From: Chlorocebus sabaeus
Taxonomy: Eukaryota > Chordata > Mammalia > Primates > Cercopithecidae
NCBI RefSeq assembly: GCF_047675955.1
Contig: NC_132925.1
Coordinates: forward strand, 19,120,688-19,184,687
Length of the DNA stretch: 64,000 bases
Direction of reading: 5' to 3'
In this document: positions 24,305-36,859 of the stretch, one piece after another
Layout of the letters: each line of letters opens with the position of its first letter
How positions within the stretch are numbered: the stretch's first letter is position 1
Made by a program: the position numbers and the translations under genes
Notes under the pieces: generated by a model
Database searches by the model: none
The model's input: only the letters and a program-made list of their open reading frames with translations
What the model was told of the DNA's origin: nothing

Positions 24305-26175
24305 CCATATTTCTTATTTCATTTTATTTTTTTACTTTTATTTTAGGTTTGGGGGTACATGTGCAGATTTGTTGCACAGGTAAACACATGTCATGGAGGT
24401 TTGTTGCACATATTATTTTATCACACAGATATGAAGCCCAGTACCCAATAGTTATCTTTTCTGCTCCTCTCCCTCCTCCCACCCTCCACCCTCAAGCAGA
24501 CCTCAGTGTCTGCTGTTTCCTTCTTTGTGTTCATAAGTTTTTATCATTTTCCTCTCACTTATAAGTAAGAACATGCAGTATTTGGTTTTTAGTTTCTGTG
24601 TTGATTTGCTAAGGATAAGAGCCTCCAACTCTAGCCATGTTCCTGCAACAGACATGATCTCATTCTTTTTTATGGGTGCATAGTATTCCATAGTGTATAT
24701 GTACCACATTTTCTTTATCCAATACGTCATTGTTGGGCATTTAGGTTGATTCCACAGCTTTGCGACTTTGAATAGTGCTGCAATGAACATTCATGTGCAT
24801 GTGTCTTTATGGTAGAATATATTTCTCTGGGTACGTACAGTAATGAGATTGCTGAGTTGAATAATTCTGCTTTTAGCTCTTTGAGGAATTGCCATACTGC
24901 TTTCGACAATGGTTGAACTAGTTCACACTCACACCAACAATATGTAAGGATTCCCTTTTCTCCACAGCCCACCAGCATATTATTTTCTGACTTTTTATTA
25001 ATAGCCATTCTGACTTGTGTGAGATAGTATCTCATTGTGGTTTTGATTTGCATTTCTCTAATGTCACTGATATTGAGCTTTTTTTCATATGCTTGTTGGC
25101 TGCATGTATGCCTTCTTTTAAGAAATGTCTATGTCCTTTGCTCACTTTTTAATGGGGATATTTGTTTTTCTCTTGTAAATTTGTTTAAGTTTCTTACAGA
25201 TCCTGGATACTAGACCTTTGTTGGATGCATAGTTTGCAAATATTTTCTTCCATTCTGTAGGTCATCTGTTTACTCTGTTGATAGTTTCTTTTGCTGTGTA
25301 GTTTCTCTTAGGTTTAATTAGATCCCACTTATCATTTTTTGCTTTTGTTGCGATTGCTTTTGGTGTCTTAGTTATAAACTCATTGCTGGTTCTTATGTCC
25401 AGGACAGTATTGCCTAGGTTGTCTTCCAGAGTTTTTACAGTATTGGGTTTTACATTTAAGTGTTTAATCCATCATGAGTTGATTTTTGTATGTGGTATAA
25501 GGCAGGGGTCCAGCTTCAATCTTCTGCATATGGCTAGCCAGTAATCCTAGCACTATTTATTAAATAGGGACTCTTTTACTCATTGCATCAATGTTCATCA
25601 AGGATATTGGCCTGAAGTTTTCTTTTTGTGTGTGTGTCTGCCAGGTTTTGGTATCAAGATGATACTGGCCTCCTAAAATGAGTTAGGGATGAGTCCCTCC
25701 TTCTCATTTTTTTTTGTAATAGTTCTGTAGGAATGGTACCAGCTCTTCTTTGTACATCTGGTAGAATTTGGCTGTGCATCCATCAGGTCCTGGTCTTTTT
25801 TGGTTAGTGGGCTATTACTGATTCAATTTCAGAGCTGGTTATTGGTTTGTTCAAGGAATTAATTTCTTTCTCACTCAGTCTTGGAATGATGTATGTGTCC
25901 AGGAATGTATTCATCTCTTCTAGGTTTTCTAGTTTGTGTGTATAGAGGTGTTTGAAATAGTTTCTGATGATTGTTTTTATTTCTGTGGGGTTAGTAGTAA
26001 CATTCCTTTCATCATTTCTAATTGTGTTTATTGGGATCTTTTCTGTTTTCTTCTTTAATAGTCTAAGTAGAGGCCTCTCCATTTTATTAATATTTTCAAA
26101 TATTTCAAAAACACCAACTCCTGGATTCATTGATATTTTGAATGGGTTTTCATGTCTCAATTTTAAATTTTTTTT
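24305..26175 (-). mobile_element. L1P LINE, 5'-truncated, with internal deletion
   Basis: Minus-strand element: the 3' UTR starts at a T-rich stretch ('ttgggggtacatgtgcag' near 24347). ORF2 C-terminal sequence runs to about 25578, then jumps straight to the ORF2 region upstream of RT ('ttcatcaaggatattggcc'). The missing block would be roughly 1.2 kb and includes the RT active site. The 5' end lies near 26160-26175. Wording suggests the L1PB/early L1PA group. Confidence 0.88.
24503..25053 (-). pseudogene. L1P ORF2p C-terminal fragments
   Basis: Two overlapping minus-strand frames (24503-24790, 24727-25053) encode decayed parts of the C-terminal domain, including 'MEYYAPIKKNEIMSVAGTW'. A frameshift between them and stops upstream break the gene. 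Confidence 0.8.
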
Positions 26176-26208
26176 GAGTCTTAGGGATGTGCCAGGGATA
26201 TGCCACAT
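25804..26208 (-). pseudogene. L1P ORF2 linker fragment, 134 codons open
   Basis: The frame encodes the part of ORF2p between endonuclease and RT, with 'KTIIRNYFKHLYTHKLENL' and 'RLSEKEINSLNKPITSSEI'. This is the stretch that leads into RT, which is deleted immediately downstream. The first 30 or so codons lie outside or at the edge of the L1 and are chance sequence. Non-functional. Confidence 0.8.
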
Positions 26209-26379
26209 TGTATTTTAACATTGAAATTAAAGCAATGAACAACAAAGAAAATCATTCCTGATCTCATGGTGTTAGAGTACTTGCTTTTTGTCTTCTGGTG
26301 AGGGGAGACAAAATAAAACACAAATAGAAAAAAATCTATGCACAAATGATGATAAAGTCAATGAAAAAAATGCAAATGA

Positions 26380-26862
26380 AGCAAACTTTAAGGGAAATAG
26401 ATAATAAGAGAAATAGGTGATATTTGAGCTACTTCTGACCAGGGTAGAAAGGACTACCTCTCTGATAAGGTAACATTTGAAAAGAGACTTGGAGGAAAGA
26501 AATCAGGAATCCATGTGAAAATCTAGTAGAAGAGCATTCCATTGCAGGAAACTCCAAGTACAAATGCCTTAGTGTAGAATCATCTTGATGTGTTCCAGAA
26601 ATAAGTAGCAAGGAAGCAAGTCTGCTTGGAACAGAGCGAGAAACATTTGAATGCTGATAGGGAGAGACAAGATGGGAAGAGGGTGTGATTGGAGTTGAGA
26701 GAGAGATAGCAGAGAGTCAGATCCTGTTTTCATAAATGGTCATGGTCTTGAGGAATGATTGAATTTCATGCTGATACTGGAAGCTATTAGTGTGGTTTGA
26801 ATAAAGGAAAACATGATTTGACTTAGATTTTTAAAATATCACTCAGACACTCTGTGACAAAC
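26380..26862 (+). repeat. ancient LINE-type relic (L2-like, family uncertain)
   Basis: Wording such as 'gaagagcattccattgcagg', 'gcttggaacagagcgagaaa' and 'tttaaaatatcactcagac' is shared, in the same order, with the stretch 41820-42520. Both are in the same orientation. I take them as two copies of one old mammalian repeat, whose name I cannot fix by eye. Confidence 0.55.
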
Positions 26863-26874
26863 CCAATAGGAGAG

Positions 26875-27076
26875 AGGTCGAACTTATACATTTTATCAGG
26901 AGCTTATTCTCATAATAACTCACCCACTCCCACAATAATGACATTAATTCATTCATGAAGGCAGAACTCTCATGATCTAATCACCTTTTATTAGACCCTA
27001 CCTTTCAACATTGTTGCATTTATGATTCAATTTCCAACACATGAACTTTGGGGAACACATCAAATCATAGCATAAG
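26875..27076 (-). mobile_element. MaLR-type LTR fragment (MST/MLT1-like)
   Basis: Read on the minus strand it starts TGCTATGATTTGATGTG, then 'ccccaaagttcatgtgttgg', 'aggtgattagatcatgagag' and 'gttctgccttcatgaatg', the usual order of a MaLR (ERVL-MaLR) LTR 5' half. The 3' half is absent. Confidence 0.72.
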
Positions 27077-28260
27077 TAAAATTTATATTCCTTTTAATTA
27101 TAGATGCTCCTCAATTTATAATGGAAATATATCCTGATGCATTCATCATAAGTTTGAAATTTATTTAATACATTTAACCTACTGAATGTCATAACTTAGC
27201 CTAGACTAACTTAAAAAATCTCAGAATACTTACATTAGCCTATAGTAGGACAAAATAATCTTTAAAAAGCCTATTTTATAATAAAGTCTTGAATATCTCA
27301 TATAATTTATTTAATACTGTACTGAGTGCCTATAGGTTTAGAATGGTCTTAAAGTCAAAAAATCAAAAGTCAAACTATTATAAGTTAGGGACCATCTGTA
27401 TACATAGATAATTGGAAGTATGAATAAACAGAAACAAATTTTTTTCCATTTTACTTTCCAAGACTTGTTTTGGCGAAGTGCCTTTTGAAATACTGAAACC
27501 AGTTGTGAACTTTCTACAAAGGAAGACTAATCTTAATTCCTAAGAATGAACATCTCTCTCACATAGGGTAAAATACACATAGTTGGAGACTGTGGGTCTT
27601 TTCAAAGTGTAGTAATTACAGTACACTTCCAATAACCTTGGTAATTATGATGACAATACATAAGAAAGAGAGGATTTGGCCCTGTAAGTAGGCCCTTAGC
27701 TTTGAGTTGTCACTCAAACATTTTTATTACAGTAGAAAATACAATGGCCAACCAGGTCTTCCTTGGTTTTTTCACCTTGCCTTCACAAATACATGAATAC
27801 TATTTTCCCCATTCTTAACTTTTGCACAAGATTTTAGGGAGTAGCCATGGATGATGATGGCACTTGCAATTAGATGGTGACTGATTAGCCTTGAAACACT
27901 GAAATAACAGAAATGAAATTCTGAAGATGAAATAGTATGGGTGGGAGCACACAGAATTCCCCTTCAAAGTAATGGTGACCAGCCAGGTAGTCTGTGTATA
28001 GGGTCTTCATTGTACTTTTGAGTAATCACAGCTTTCTCACTTCCAGTATGCTAAACTAAACTAAACTAAAAAGGGAAGAGAGGAGAGGAAAAATAAAAGG
28101 CATGAAAACACAGCAATGAACCAAACAAATTTATAGCTATAGAAGATGGGGGACATTTAAGGCCACTTACACTATCTAATCCTCGGACTTGATTTGATTT
28201 CTGTGAAGGTAAAATAGGCCAGTCAAATTATTCTCAAGCTAAATTTTTTTTTTTTACTCA
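27077..28260. other. unassigned AT-rich DNA
   Basis: No gene or named repeat. A short CTAAACTAAA repetition is visible at 28050-28070. Confidence 0.5.
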
Positions 28261-28261
28261 T

Positions 28262-29500
28262 TTCCTTTTTGTAAGTTTTATTTTATTTTTAATTGACACA
28301 CATAATAACTGTACAGTTTTATTGGGTACAATGTGATGTTCCTTTTTTAAAAAAGTATTTATTTTTGAGATGGAGTCTTACTCTGTTGCCCAGGCTGGAG
28401 TGCAGTGGCACAATCTCGGCTCACTGCAACCTCTGCCTCCCAGGTCGAAGTGCTTCTCCTGCCTCAGCCTTCTGAGTAGCTGGAATTACAGGTGCCCACC
28501 ACTACACCTGGCTAATTTTTGTATTTTTAGTAAAGACGGGGTTTCACCATAATGGCCAGGCTGGTCTCAAACTCCTGACCTCAGGTTATCCGCCCACCTC
28601 AGCCTCCCAAAGTGCTGGGATTACAGTGATGTTCCTATACTCCTATACATGTATACTTCACTGTAAAATAATCAAATCTGGGTAACTAGAGTCTATCAAT
28701 CACCTCAAAAATTGATTATTTCTTTGTAATGAGAACACTCAAAATCCCTTCTTCTATCTATTTTGAAATATATAATGCATTTTCAACTACAGTTACCCTA
28801 TAGTGCAATAGGCCACCAAAACTTATTTCTCTCCTATCTAACTGTAACTTTGTACCCACTGACCAACAGCTTTCCCTCCCCTCCCCTCTACTCTCCTTAG
28901 CCATTATATACTCTGATTCTATGTAATCAGCTGTTTCAGATTCCACATATGGGTGAGATCACGCAGTATTTGTCTTCCTGTTTCTGGCTTATTTCATTTA
29001 ACATAATATCCCTCAAGTTCAATCTTGTTTTTGCAAATGACAGAATTTAATTTTTTTATGGCTTAATAGTATTTCATGGTGTGTATATACCACATTTTCT
29101 TTATCCATTCATCCACTGATGGACACTTAATTTGGTTCCACATATTGGCTATTGTGAATAGTGTTGTAATAAACATGGAAGTGCAGACATCTCTCCAACA
29201 TATGATTTAATTTCCTTTGGATATATATCCATCAGTTGCATGGCTGGATGATATGGTAGTTCTATTTTTAGTGTTTCGAGGAACTGTCATACTGTTTTCT
29301 GTGATGACTGTATTAATTTACATTTTCACCAATAGTATGTAAAGGATCTCTTTTCTCCATGTTCTTGGAAACACTTGTTATCTTTTGTCTTTTTGATAAT
29401 AGCCATTCTAATTCAAGTGAGGTGATATCTCACTGTGGTTTTGATTTTCATTTCCCTGATGATTGGCGATGTTGAACATTTCTCATTTCTTGAAGGAATA
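28262..29500 (-). mobile_element. L1M (L1MA/MB-like) 3' end, split by an Alu
   Basis: The reverse complement follows an L1M 3' UTR and the last part of ORF2: 'attgggtacaatgtgatgtt' on the left, then after the Alu 'tactcctatacatgtatac', 'agattccacatatgggtgag', 'ggcttatttcatttaacat', and ORF2 wording up to 'ttgaacatttctcatttctt' at 29500. No open frame longer than about 60 codons is left. Confidence 0.85.
28344..28625 (-). mobile_element. AluS-like element inside L1M, lacking its 5' end
   Basis: Reverse-oriented Alu from 'tttatttttgagatggagtc' to 'gtgctgggattaca', where it stops without the first roughly 20-25 Alu bases. An 11-bp perfect duplication 'gtgatgttcct' flanks it (28333-28343 and 28626-28636), so the truncation happened at insertion. 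Diagnostic wording is AluS or slightly older. Confidence 0.92.
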
Positions 29501-31477
29501 AAATAATAATGAAGCTACTACATTTTAAATTTATCAAGGGTTCTTTTTGCCTATTTTCTATATGTGAACTTTGGAATCAGTCATGAATAGCACCACCAAA
29601 GCTCACAGATGAGGTTTCACTGGCATCCAATGTTTGAACTTGCTTAACGAGGACCACCATAGAGTTAAGCAAAATGCTTGTTATTTCTGTAAATTAAAAA
29701 CAGGCATTTCAGAGCACCCACTTCTGTAACATTTCTTACAAAGTAAATGTGATATTTACATCAAAACCCAAAAGCAGATGCAGAAGGAGTGTTGCTAACA
29801 TGTCATTCCAAAGGTCTCTTAATGGTTCTGAAATATAGAAACAGCTTTTGGTTGTTGTTTTACCCCTTTAGATTAGAGCATAGTTAGTATATTTACTTCC
29901 AGGGCCAATGTTGAGTAAAAGTGAAAAATTTATTTTTTATAATCCTCTTTATTTTCTAACTTTAGGTACCCACTGTCAAAACTCCTCAGTTTTCTTGGCC
30001 ATGTTCCCAGCACCATACCTCCTTACTTACACCTATCTTTTGCACACATACATAAACCCATCTCTCGATTTTTTTCCTACGTTATTTTTTCCACTACCTC
30101 ATTTATTCATTCATTTACTTCCTGATTCAGCCATTCACTAGTCATTTAGCACATATTTCTTGAGAGCTTACTATGTGCTCGACCACATGCCAGTCACTGG
30201 GCATGCAGCTGTAAGCAAGATGTATGTTTCTGTGCTCATGGATACTAGTGGAAAGAGTCAAAGAATGGAACAGAAAGAATAAAAAGGTGAAGAGAAAAAC
30301 TATCAGAGAGTGATAAGTGATACAAGGAGAACTAAGTAGGTTTGCATTTCAGTAACTGACTAGGGATATGCCGTTCGCACTAGGTTCTCCTAGGACTCCA
30401 CTCTTGGATTTCCAAAGCATCAACCAATCTGAACTCATAATTCATATTTCCTTGTCAATGACTTCCCCTCCTGTCTCCCTTTTAATTAATATAATTTCTG
30501 ATATTTGACTCTAGAGATAACCCAAATAAATGACTAATAGTAGACATTTCAAGTACCAAAGTGACAGGGTGAAATATTTAGGAACAGGCTATCATTTGTC
30601 ACCCAGGCTGCCCCAGAGTTTGGCTCTGCTTGGCTCTTCTTTATTTCCTTTATAGACTTCTGAGCTCTTCATGCCTCTGGCTTTTTCCACTGCATTGCAC
30701 AGGAAAGAACTTTTAACCACTCCCTGGCGAGTTGTTTCTCTTTTGTCTTCTTGGATCTGTCCCCAGTCAATCCTGTCTCCCTTCACAGCAGTTGCTGTCT
30801 GCCATTGCCTCCTGGCCATATCATTCTTCCTCTACCATGGATCAGATTATCTTGTTTTTACCCCTCTGAAGGTCATTTCATCCAATATGCATAAGTCCTT
30901 TTCATTTTTGATTTTTTTTTTTTTACTGGAGAATGACAAGTTGTCTAGCATTTCAAGAAATGAAAGCCTAAATAAAAGCATTTTCTTGTGTCTTAAAAAT
31001 TCCTTCTGATTCTATGCAACTTTGGTTTGCCACCTTTCCAAAGAAAATGAAAGGCCAAGATCGTTAGTTTACAAACTTTATGAGTCTCTAAAATTCTTAT
31101 AAGTTGCTTTTCGTATCTTAGACTCCAAATCCTCATTGCAGGATTGGGGCAGTGTTGGCTGCTGGAGTAGCAGACACAAAACAAGCATATCCCAAATGGG
31201 CATATTATTTTTCTTTCAAGAAACCCTTGGGGGATAGTTAGTCTGAGGAGCCAGAAGGAGGGAAGACCACATCTATATCTTTCAAGCATACAAACCTTAA
31301 TGTCAAAGAGATAATCCAAGGATGGTGGAGGAAAGAGGAAAGCTGACTAACAAAATGGTCTGTACATGAAGCAGGTGGGAGAAAGCACACACTGTAATAT
31401 GAAGAGCAGGTCTAAATGCTGCCTGCCCCAGATGGCAATTCTAGGGTACTCTGAAATGATTCATTAAAACTCAGGAT
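29501..31477. other. mostly unassigned DNA, about 2 kb
   Basis: Within this stretch 30140-30330 ('ttactatgtgctcgaccaca', 'cactgggcatgcagctgtaa') looks like an ancient L2/MIR-class relic. The rest shows nothing I recognise. The frames at 30592-31319 lack motifs or repeats and overlap antisense frames. Confidence 0.45.
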
Positions 31478-31642
31478 GCTGGGTGTGGCGACTTATACCT
31501 GTAATCCCAACATTTTAAGAGGCCAAGGCAGGGCTACCGTTTGAGGCCAGGAGTTTAAGACCAGCCTGGCAGCATAGTGAGGCCTCATCCCTACCAAAAC
31601 ATAAATAACAACAACAGCAACAACAACAACAACAACAACAAA
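31478..31642 (+). mobile_element. free left Alu monomer (FLAM-like) with (CAA)n tail
   Basis: A single Alu left arm: 'gctgggtgtggcgacttata', 'gaggccaggagtttaagacc', 'agcatagtgaggcctcatcc'. It ends in a tail that has become (CAA)n (about 31601-31642) with no right monomer. 7SL-derived; such monomers are among the oldest primate SINEs of this lineage. Confidence 0.82.
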
Positions 31643-32056
31643 GCTTAGGGATTAGCCTGTAAGTTCCTCCTCTAGGCCCCAGGAATTCACAGCAGTAGTC
31701 TTGCTTTGGAGGATCATTTCAACTGCACCAGGAGAAAACCTACATGTCTGTCACAGGCCCTGGGAATACTGCCCATCACCAAACTCTGAAAGTCAGCTCA
31801 CTGGACTCTAAAATTCAATGAAAGAGTTTGAAATGCCTAATTTTAGAATAATTTTCTATGTAATACAAAATTTGAGGGTGAAGGGGTCCTTTGATATCAT
31901 TTATGCCACCAACAGGTTGGCATAAGTGCCACAAATGGGTTGGCATAAATTAGGATGTTGATATCTATGTAGAGGAGAAAAGGCCATTTCTTTTCCTAAC
32001 TCATCACAAGTGTCATGGTGGACACTCCTGTAATTAAAGACAAGTTAACAAGATAA
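31643..32056. other. unassigned DNA
   Basis: Nothing recognised apart from a short local repetition of 'aggttggcataa' and 'gggttggcataaa' near 31915-31950. Confidence 0.5.
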
Positions 32057-32588
32057 AAGCATACCATTTTTTTTATTATTGTTATACTTTAAGTTCTACG
32101 GTACATGTGCACAACGTGCAGGTTTGTTACATATGTATACTTGTGCCATGTTGGCGTGCTGCACCCATCAACTCGTCAGCACCGATCAACTCGTCCTTTA
32201 CATCAGGTATAACTCCCAATGCCATCCCTCCCCCTCCTCCCTCCCCATAATAGGCCCCAGTGTGTGATGTTCCCCTTCCAGAGTCCAAGTGATCTCATTG
32301 TTCAATTCCCACCTATGAGTGAGAACATGCGGTGTTTGGTTTTCTGTTCTTGCGATATTTTGCTGACAATGATGGTTTCCAGCTGCATCCATGTCCCTAC
32401 AAAGGACATGAACTCATCCTTTTTATGACTGCATAGTATTCCATGGTGTATATGTGCCACATTTTCTTAATCCAGTCTGTCACTGATGGATATTTGGGTT
32501 GATTCCAAGTCTTTGCTATTGTGAATAGTGCTGCAATAAACATACGTGTGCATGTGTCTTTATAGCAGCATGATTTATAATCCTTTGG

Positions 32589-32903
32589 TTATATATCCAG
32601 TAATGGGATGGCTGGGTCATATGGTATTTCTAGTTCTAGATCCTTGAGGAATTGCCATACTGTTTTCCACAATGGTTGAACCAGTTTACAATCCCACCAA
32701 CAGTGTAAAAGCGTTCCTATTTCTTCACATCCTCTCCAGCACCTGTTGTTTCCTGACTTTTGAATGATCGCCATTCTAACTGGTGTGAGATGGTATCTCA
32801 TTGTGATTTTGATTTGCATTTCTCTGATGGCCGGTGATGGTGAGCATTTTTTCATGTGCCTGTTGGCTGTATGAATGTCTTCTTTTGAGAAATATCTATT
32901 CAT
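32589..32903 (-). pseudogene. L1PA ORF2p C-terminal fragment, 104 codons
   Basis: Encodes 'MNRYFSKEDIHTANRHMKK' through the cysteine-rich zone 'NNRCWRGCEEIGTLLHCWW' to 'DPAIPLLDI', where a stop interrupts it. In the intact family this region follows RT and ends ORF2p. The fragment begins inside the ORF and has no start of its own. Confidence 0.85.
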
Positions 32904-33063
32904 ATCCTTTGCCCACTTTTTGATGGGGTTGTTTTTTTCTCGTAAATTTGTTTGAACTCCTTACACGAAAATTAATTCAAGATGGATTGGAGACTTAAAT
33001 GTTAGACCTAAAACCATAAAAACCTTAGAAGAAAACCTAGCTAATACCATTCAGGACATAGGC

Positions 33064-33251
33064 ATGGGCAAGGACTTCATGACTAAAATAGCAAAAGCAA
33101 TAGCAACAAAAGCCATAATTGACAAATGGGATCTAATTAAACTAAAGAGCTTCTGCACAGCAAAAGAAACTACCATCAGAGTGAACAGGCAACCTACAGA
33201 ATGGGAGAAAATTTTTGCAATCTACTCATCTGACAAAGGGCTAATATCCAG
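33064..33251 (+). pseudogene. inverted L1PA ORF2 piece
   Basis: 'MGKDFMTKIAKAIATKA' to 'SSDKGLISR' is the ORF2 segment immediately upstream of the 32589-32903 fragment in the parent element, here turned around. Codons after about 33251 are host flank. Confidence 0.85.
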
Positions 33252-33261
33252 AAGCATACCA

Positions 33262-33784
33262 AATTTATTTGACAACATTTACCTTACCACAGAAATAAAG
33301 ACCCAAAGACTGAAAGAAAACTGTATTTTTATGCTTAGGTTCAGTAAAGAATGGATAGTCATGTAAAAGGATGACTGAATAAAAGGGATATGATCTAATG
33401 GTAACAAACTGGAAGTAACTTAGCAAGGCCTGTTTGTTCAGATTCTTCTTGACCTCTCCATGTAGCTTACCTTCCTCCTGAGTATGAGGCAGGATCCCTC
33501 TGGAATGATCTACTTTCAGGCAAGATAAGTCAGGAATTTTCTTTATGGTCAACTCTCACACAAAAACCAGGAGACAGTCAAAGTGACCTTCCTGAATCTT
33601 TGACCCTCTCAGTCTCCTTCAGTTCAAGGTGCTTTGGGCTGACGTTTTCCAAGCCTCAGCACCTAAATGGGTAGACTGACTTGCTCACTTAAGAACAAAC
33701 ACGCACTAAAGTAGAAAACTCATAAAAATATACGAACTTTAACCTATACTCTGCTAATCAATTCGAGTTTAATTTTAGAGTGTT
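33262..33784. other. unassigned DNA
   Basis: The part 33460-33700 ('gaggcaggatccctctggaa', 'gtgctttgggctgacgtttt') has an LTR-like feel but I cannot assign it. Otherwise nothing recognised. Confidence 0.35.
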
Positions 33785-34645
33785 ACATATTCTCTTATCA
33801 TCTCACCCCAGTTAAAATGGCTTTTATTAAGAAGATAGAGAATAAAGAACGCTGGCAACCTTGTGGAGAAAGGGGAAACCCTGTACGCTGTTGGTGAGAA
33901 TGTAAACTAGTACAGAATGGAAAACTGTATAGAGGTTCCTCAAAAAACTAAAAATAGAACTACCATGTGATGCAGCAGTTCGGCTACTGGGTATATATCC
34001 AAAAGAAAGGAAATCAATATATTGAAGGGATAACTGCACATTTATGTTTATTGCAGCACTATTCACAATAGCCAAGATATGGAATCAATCTAAGTGTTCA
34101 CTGACAAATGAATGGATTAAAAAAATGTATTATATGTACACAACGGACTATTATTCAGCCATAAAAAATTAAATTTTATAATTTGCAGCAACATCAATGG
34201 AGCTAGAGATCATTACGTTAAGTAAAATAAGCCAAACACAGAATGACAAACAAATATTGCATATTCTCAAACATAAGTGGGAGCTAAAAAAAAAAAAATG
34301 GATTTTGTGAAGATACAGTAGATTGGTGGTCACCAGAGGTTAGGAAGGTTAACAGGGAGGTGGAGGATGAAGATAAGTTTTTAATGGGTACACATATACA
34401 GTTTGATAGGAGAAATAAGAGTTTGTGTTTGATATATCAATAGGGTGAGAATAGTTTACAATAATCTATTATATATTTCAAGATAGGAGAAAATAATTCA
34501 AATGTTTCAGCATAAAGAAAATACTTAAGGTGATGAATATCCCAATTATACAAATTATATGAATGTTTTAGAGTATTGCACATACCCTGAAAATATGTAC
34601 ATCTATTGTGTATTAATAAATAAAAAGCTTAAAAATAAAGTTATA
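33785..34645 (+). mobile_element. L1M 3' end, 5'-truncated
   Basis: Starts in the last part of ORF2 ('ctcaccccagttaaaatggc'), continues through 'actgggtatatatccaaaag' and 'ccatgtgatgcagcag', then an L1M 3' UTR ('ttttaatgggtacacatata') with an A-rich end near 34640. Age similar to the two long L1M copies. No long frame is open. Confidence 0.85.
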
Positions 34646-36859
34646 TAATCTCTGTGAACTAAATTATATGTATTATATAAAAAACAGAATTCAGAAAACC
34701 ATACAGAATATGACTAATTTTCATAAAGGATGCTTAACTAATGCTTGGAAGTCACTTACTTATCAAAGAATTTCATCCTATGAAAATTCTGAAGTATTTA
34801 ATTCTAAAATAATGGAAGCTTATGTTACATGATATAACTTTAGAAAAAAGAAGCTTTCAAACTCTTAGTCTATATATTTTGGGATAGCCCTTAGAATATT
34901 ACATAATTTAGATTTAGGAGTTAAAATAAGTAAGACGTCTCAGCTGCTTAGATAAGTAAACTCCAAATACTTTTGAGTGTACACCCTGCTATGTACTTCA
35001 TTAGATTAAAAATAACCAGATTTGTTCACACAGACCCACTATATTAATTTTTGTTCACAAATTACATCTATGTACTACTGACCTAATATGTAATTATTAA
35101 AAATTTAAAATATACCTATTAAAATAAGACAAATCAAAAAGTATATCTTATGTTAATTAGTAACAATATAAAATTATTTTGTTTTTACTTTTTTGTTGAA
35201 AGCAAATATTCCTCATTGTAAAAATAAATCTTAGTTTTACAGTTTATGTTACAGTGACTCAAAACTGGTTTTAGTTCAGCTTATTTTATATTTAGTACTA
35301 ATAGCTGCTTTAGTTTTAAAAAGATTACTAACAGCCTGTAGGTCTCAAATGAAAACAAGAATATCTTTGGTTGCAATTATATCTTGAGATCCATTTTTTA
35401 CTGTCGTCCACCAATTGTGAATATTTTTTGCCAAAATTCAGCTAGTAAAGTTTTATCTTCTCTAATGTTAATTTATTGTTTCTGAAAAGTGATTAGAAAG
35501 CGATCTATTTTTATATTTTTAGAAAATAATAATTTTTTAAATAAAAATATTCTAGATTAAACATCTTCCAAGTGAAAGGTTCAAAATACACTGAATCCTT
35601 CATTTGGAAAATGTTTAGACTAGAATGTTGTAATTTTAAGATTATTATATACAGTTGATATTCTTAATGTATATATTACTTTTGTTAGCAAAGTCACATA
35701 ATGGAATGTTCCTCTTCTCTTTCCACTCCCATCCTCTTCATAAAAGCGGTGACTATTGAAAACCTGCTTCTTTCTCACTTACTGCTAAAATGTCAGCTTT
35801 ATCTGGAAGAGCCAAACTAATTGCAAAGGGTTAAATTAATTGTGTTTATTATAAAATATATCTACTAGGTAGCATACTGTTGACAGTAACTATTAACTCA
35901 TATCTAAGATCAAGTTCAGAATGTGTATTTTGGCAAAAGTGTTTAGCTTATCTTTAAACTCAATAACATTTTAAACTCAACACTATACTTGTTGAGTGAG
36001 GGCACCAGTATAAAAACTCTAAATTAATCTTTTTAAATATTAGCAAAATTGAATATTTTTTCTCTCTTTATAAAACAATGGACATCTACTATGTTCTTCC
36101 TCACCCCTGTGGATCATGTTGCATGTCCTTTTGCATTCCCGTGCTAGTTATTTATCTATATTGTCTCTTGGATACAAATCCACCCTTTTTACTATGCTCA
36201 GTAAAGCTGTGATGAGGAAATTGCAATTTATATTTGCCAGATTCCTTTCTAGCTGGCTTCCTCTTGAGTTCTGCCAATACGAGGCAAGATTGCCTCATAT
36301 TGCAAAGGTAGACTGCAAATGTAGATTGGAAAGCAGAGAGGAGAGAACTTTGTTGTTTTTCTTGATTTCTTATTAGCATTGCCTTAACAATAACAACTCA
36401 TATAAGCAGTAGTAGTTCAGCCCAGAAGCCACAGTTTACTCCAGCTTTTGATTTCTTTCAGTGCTTCCAGAGCCAGCCTCATCTTACCCATCAGAGGTCC
36501 CAGCAGGAACCTAGTGATGTTCCTTTCTTAAAGATCTGAGCATTAACTCTGCAAGGGATTACTCTGAGTTTTTAGACTCTGGTAACTCGAGAATCTTCCC
36601 TTCTTTTCTCTCAGACTGAAGCTAGTGTCAACTTCCTTAAGTTATTATCTCTGGGTTAAAAAAATGTTCTCCTTTTGTCCTTTCACTCCTTCAATATCTG
36701 TGTAACCGACTCTTTATGTTAAATTTCCTCCCAGAATACCGAACATGATATCTCTTTTCTGACTGGACCTTAGCTGATGCAACTTATTTCTACAATAAAA
36801 AGCCTTCGAAGTCCCCACTTCATTAATGACAGTAGCAAAACAGAGATGACTCAATATAA
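34646..36859. other. unassigned AT-rich DNA, about 2.2 kb
   Basis: No gene, RNA or family recognised. Opposed frames at 36116-36379 are shadows of one another. Confidence 0.5.

Larger units (their letters stand above)
32067..33251 (-). mobile_element. L1PA LINE with 5' inversion (twin priming)
   Basis: Left part 32067-32961: minus-strand L1PA 3' UTR and the end of ORF2. Right part 32962-33251: the neighbouring upstream ORF2 piece in plus orientation, ending 'gggctaatatccag'. In parent order the two parts meet with a loss of about seven bases. A perfect 10-bp TSD 'aagcatacca' flanks the whole structure (32057-32066 and 33252-33261). L1PA5-PA8-like wording. Confidence 0.93.
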
